Shown here in pieces: positions 4,933 through 5,083 of a stretch of DNA of 5,083 nt. Position numbers and translations under genes: made by a program. Each line of letters opens with the position of its first letter. The stretch's first letter is position 1. The notes below the pieces were generated by a model that was not told the DNA's origin, did not search any database, and was given only the letters and a program-made list of their open reading frames with translations. The stretch covers positions 1-5,083 of the forward strand of contig JADCDC010000399.1 in the NCBI GenBank assembly GCA_020252385.1, given 5' to 3'. The DNA comes from Aestuariivirga sp. GTDB lineage: Bacteria > Pseudomonadota > Alphaproteobacteria > Rhizobiales > Aestuariivirgaceae.

Positions 4933-5083
4933 ATGGCGGGTTCGGATTTCGACGTGCTCTGCATCGGCAACGCGATTGTCGACGTGATCGCGCGGGTGGA
5001 GGAAAGCTTCGTCAGCCGCCACGGGCTGGTGAAAGGCTCCATGAACCTGATCGACGAGGCGGGCGCCGAGGAACTCTATGCCG
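4933..5083 (+). CDS. PfkB-family carbohydrate/nucleoside kinase (adenosine-kinase type), 5' fragment
   Basis: Only the first 50 residues are in the window, with no stop before the right edge; family members are about 330 aa. The N-terminus DFDVLCIGNAIVDVIARV (residues 5-22) is the first beta-strand and the Gly-Asn/Asp substrate-binding turn of the ribokinase fold. It is followed by the KGSMNLIDEAGAEELY region (35-50), which is typical of the alphaproteobacterial proteins annotated as adenosine kinase. Such enzymes phosphorylate a sugar or nucleoside hydroxyl with ATP. The catalytic Asp and the C-terminal PfkB signature lie outside the window, so substrate specificity cannot be judged. AAGGGGA (4919-4925) is well placed for the ATG. 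The gene is divergent from the EI24 gene across the hairpin element. Confidence 0.85.
   Translation, partial: MAGSDFDVLCIGNAIVDVIARVEESFVSRHGLVKGSMNLIDEAGAEELYA

Overview
This is a compact, GC-rich stretch of an alphaproteobacterial chromosome, most likely from the Hyphomicrobiales (Rhizobiales). The reasons are an Irr-type Fur-family regulator head-to-head with a fabA-fabB operon, a DUF2244 gene divergent from nth, an EI24/CysZ-like membrane protein divergent from a PfkB adenosine-kinase-type gene, and a large two-hairpin palindromic intergenic element of the kind scattered through rhizobial genomes. The assignment rests on gene content and order read by eye, not on a database search.

Layout. 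Positions 1-917 (minus) hold most of fabB, cut by the left window edge; fabA (931-1443, minus) lies 13 nt upstream of it in the same operon. A 139-bp intergenic region (1444-1582) carries divergent promoter candidates for fabAB and for irr (1583-1999, plus). irr converges, with a 2-nt gap, on an AraC-type HTH / O6-methylguanine-DNA methyltransferase fusion (2002-2880, minus). That gene follows a two-TM DUF2244 protein gene (2929-3405, minus), which may be co-transcribed with it. Divergent from DUF2244 is nth (3447-4106, plus), encoding [4Fe-4S] endonuclease III. Its last 29 bases overlap tail-to-tail with an EI24/CysZ-like integral membrane protein gene (4078-4740, minus). A 192-bp intergenic region (4741-4932) holds two large imperfect hairpins and two small ones. 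The 5' end of a PfkB-family sugar/nucleoside kinase gene (4933 to the right edge, plus) follows.

Functions. fabA and fabB together make the anaerobic branch that introduces and then elongates the cis double bond in fatty acids. irr is the iron/heme-responsive regulator of rhizobia-like bacteria, and its position opposite fabAB is a conserved arrangement as I recall it. The MGMT fusion and Nth are DNA repair enzymes, for alkylated guanine and for oxidised pyrimidines respectively. No mobile element, tRNA, rRNA, CRISPR array or obviously foreign segment is visible. Every gene is recognisable and intact, except that the first and last are cut by the window edges.

Most of the window is ordinary core genome. 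The points worth a second look are the altered HxH heme/metal motif in Irr (His-Phe-His instead of the His-His-His of Bradyrhizobium Irr), a candidate leaderless irr promoter, the loss of the phosphotriester-sensing domain in the Ada-like protein, the 29-bp coding overlap at the nth 3' end, and the symmetrical two-hairpin element with a GANTC site at one apex that abuts a ribosome binding site. I see no convincing evidence of a wholly new biological system here.
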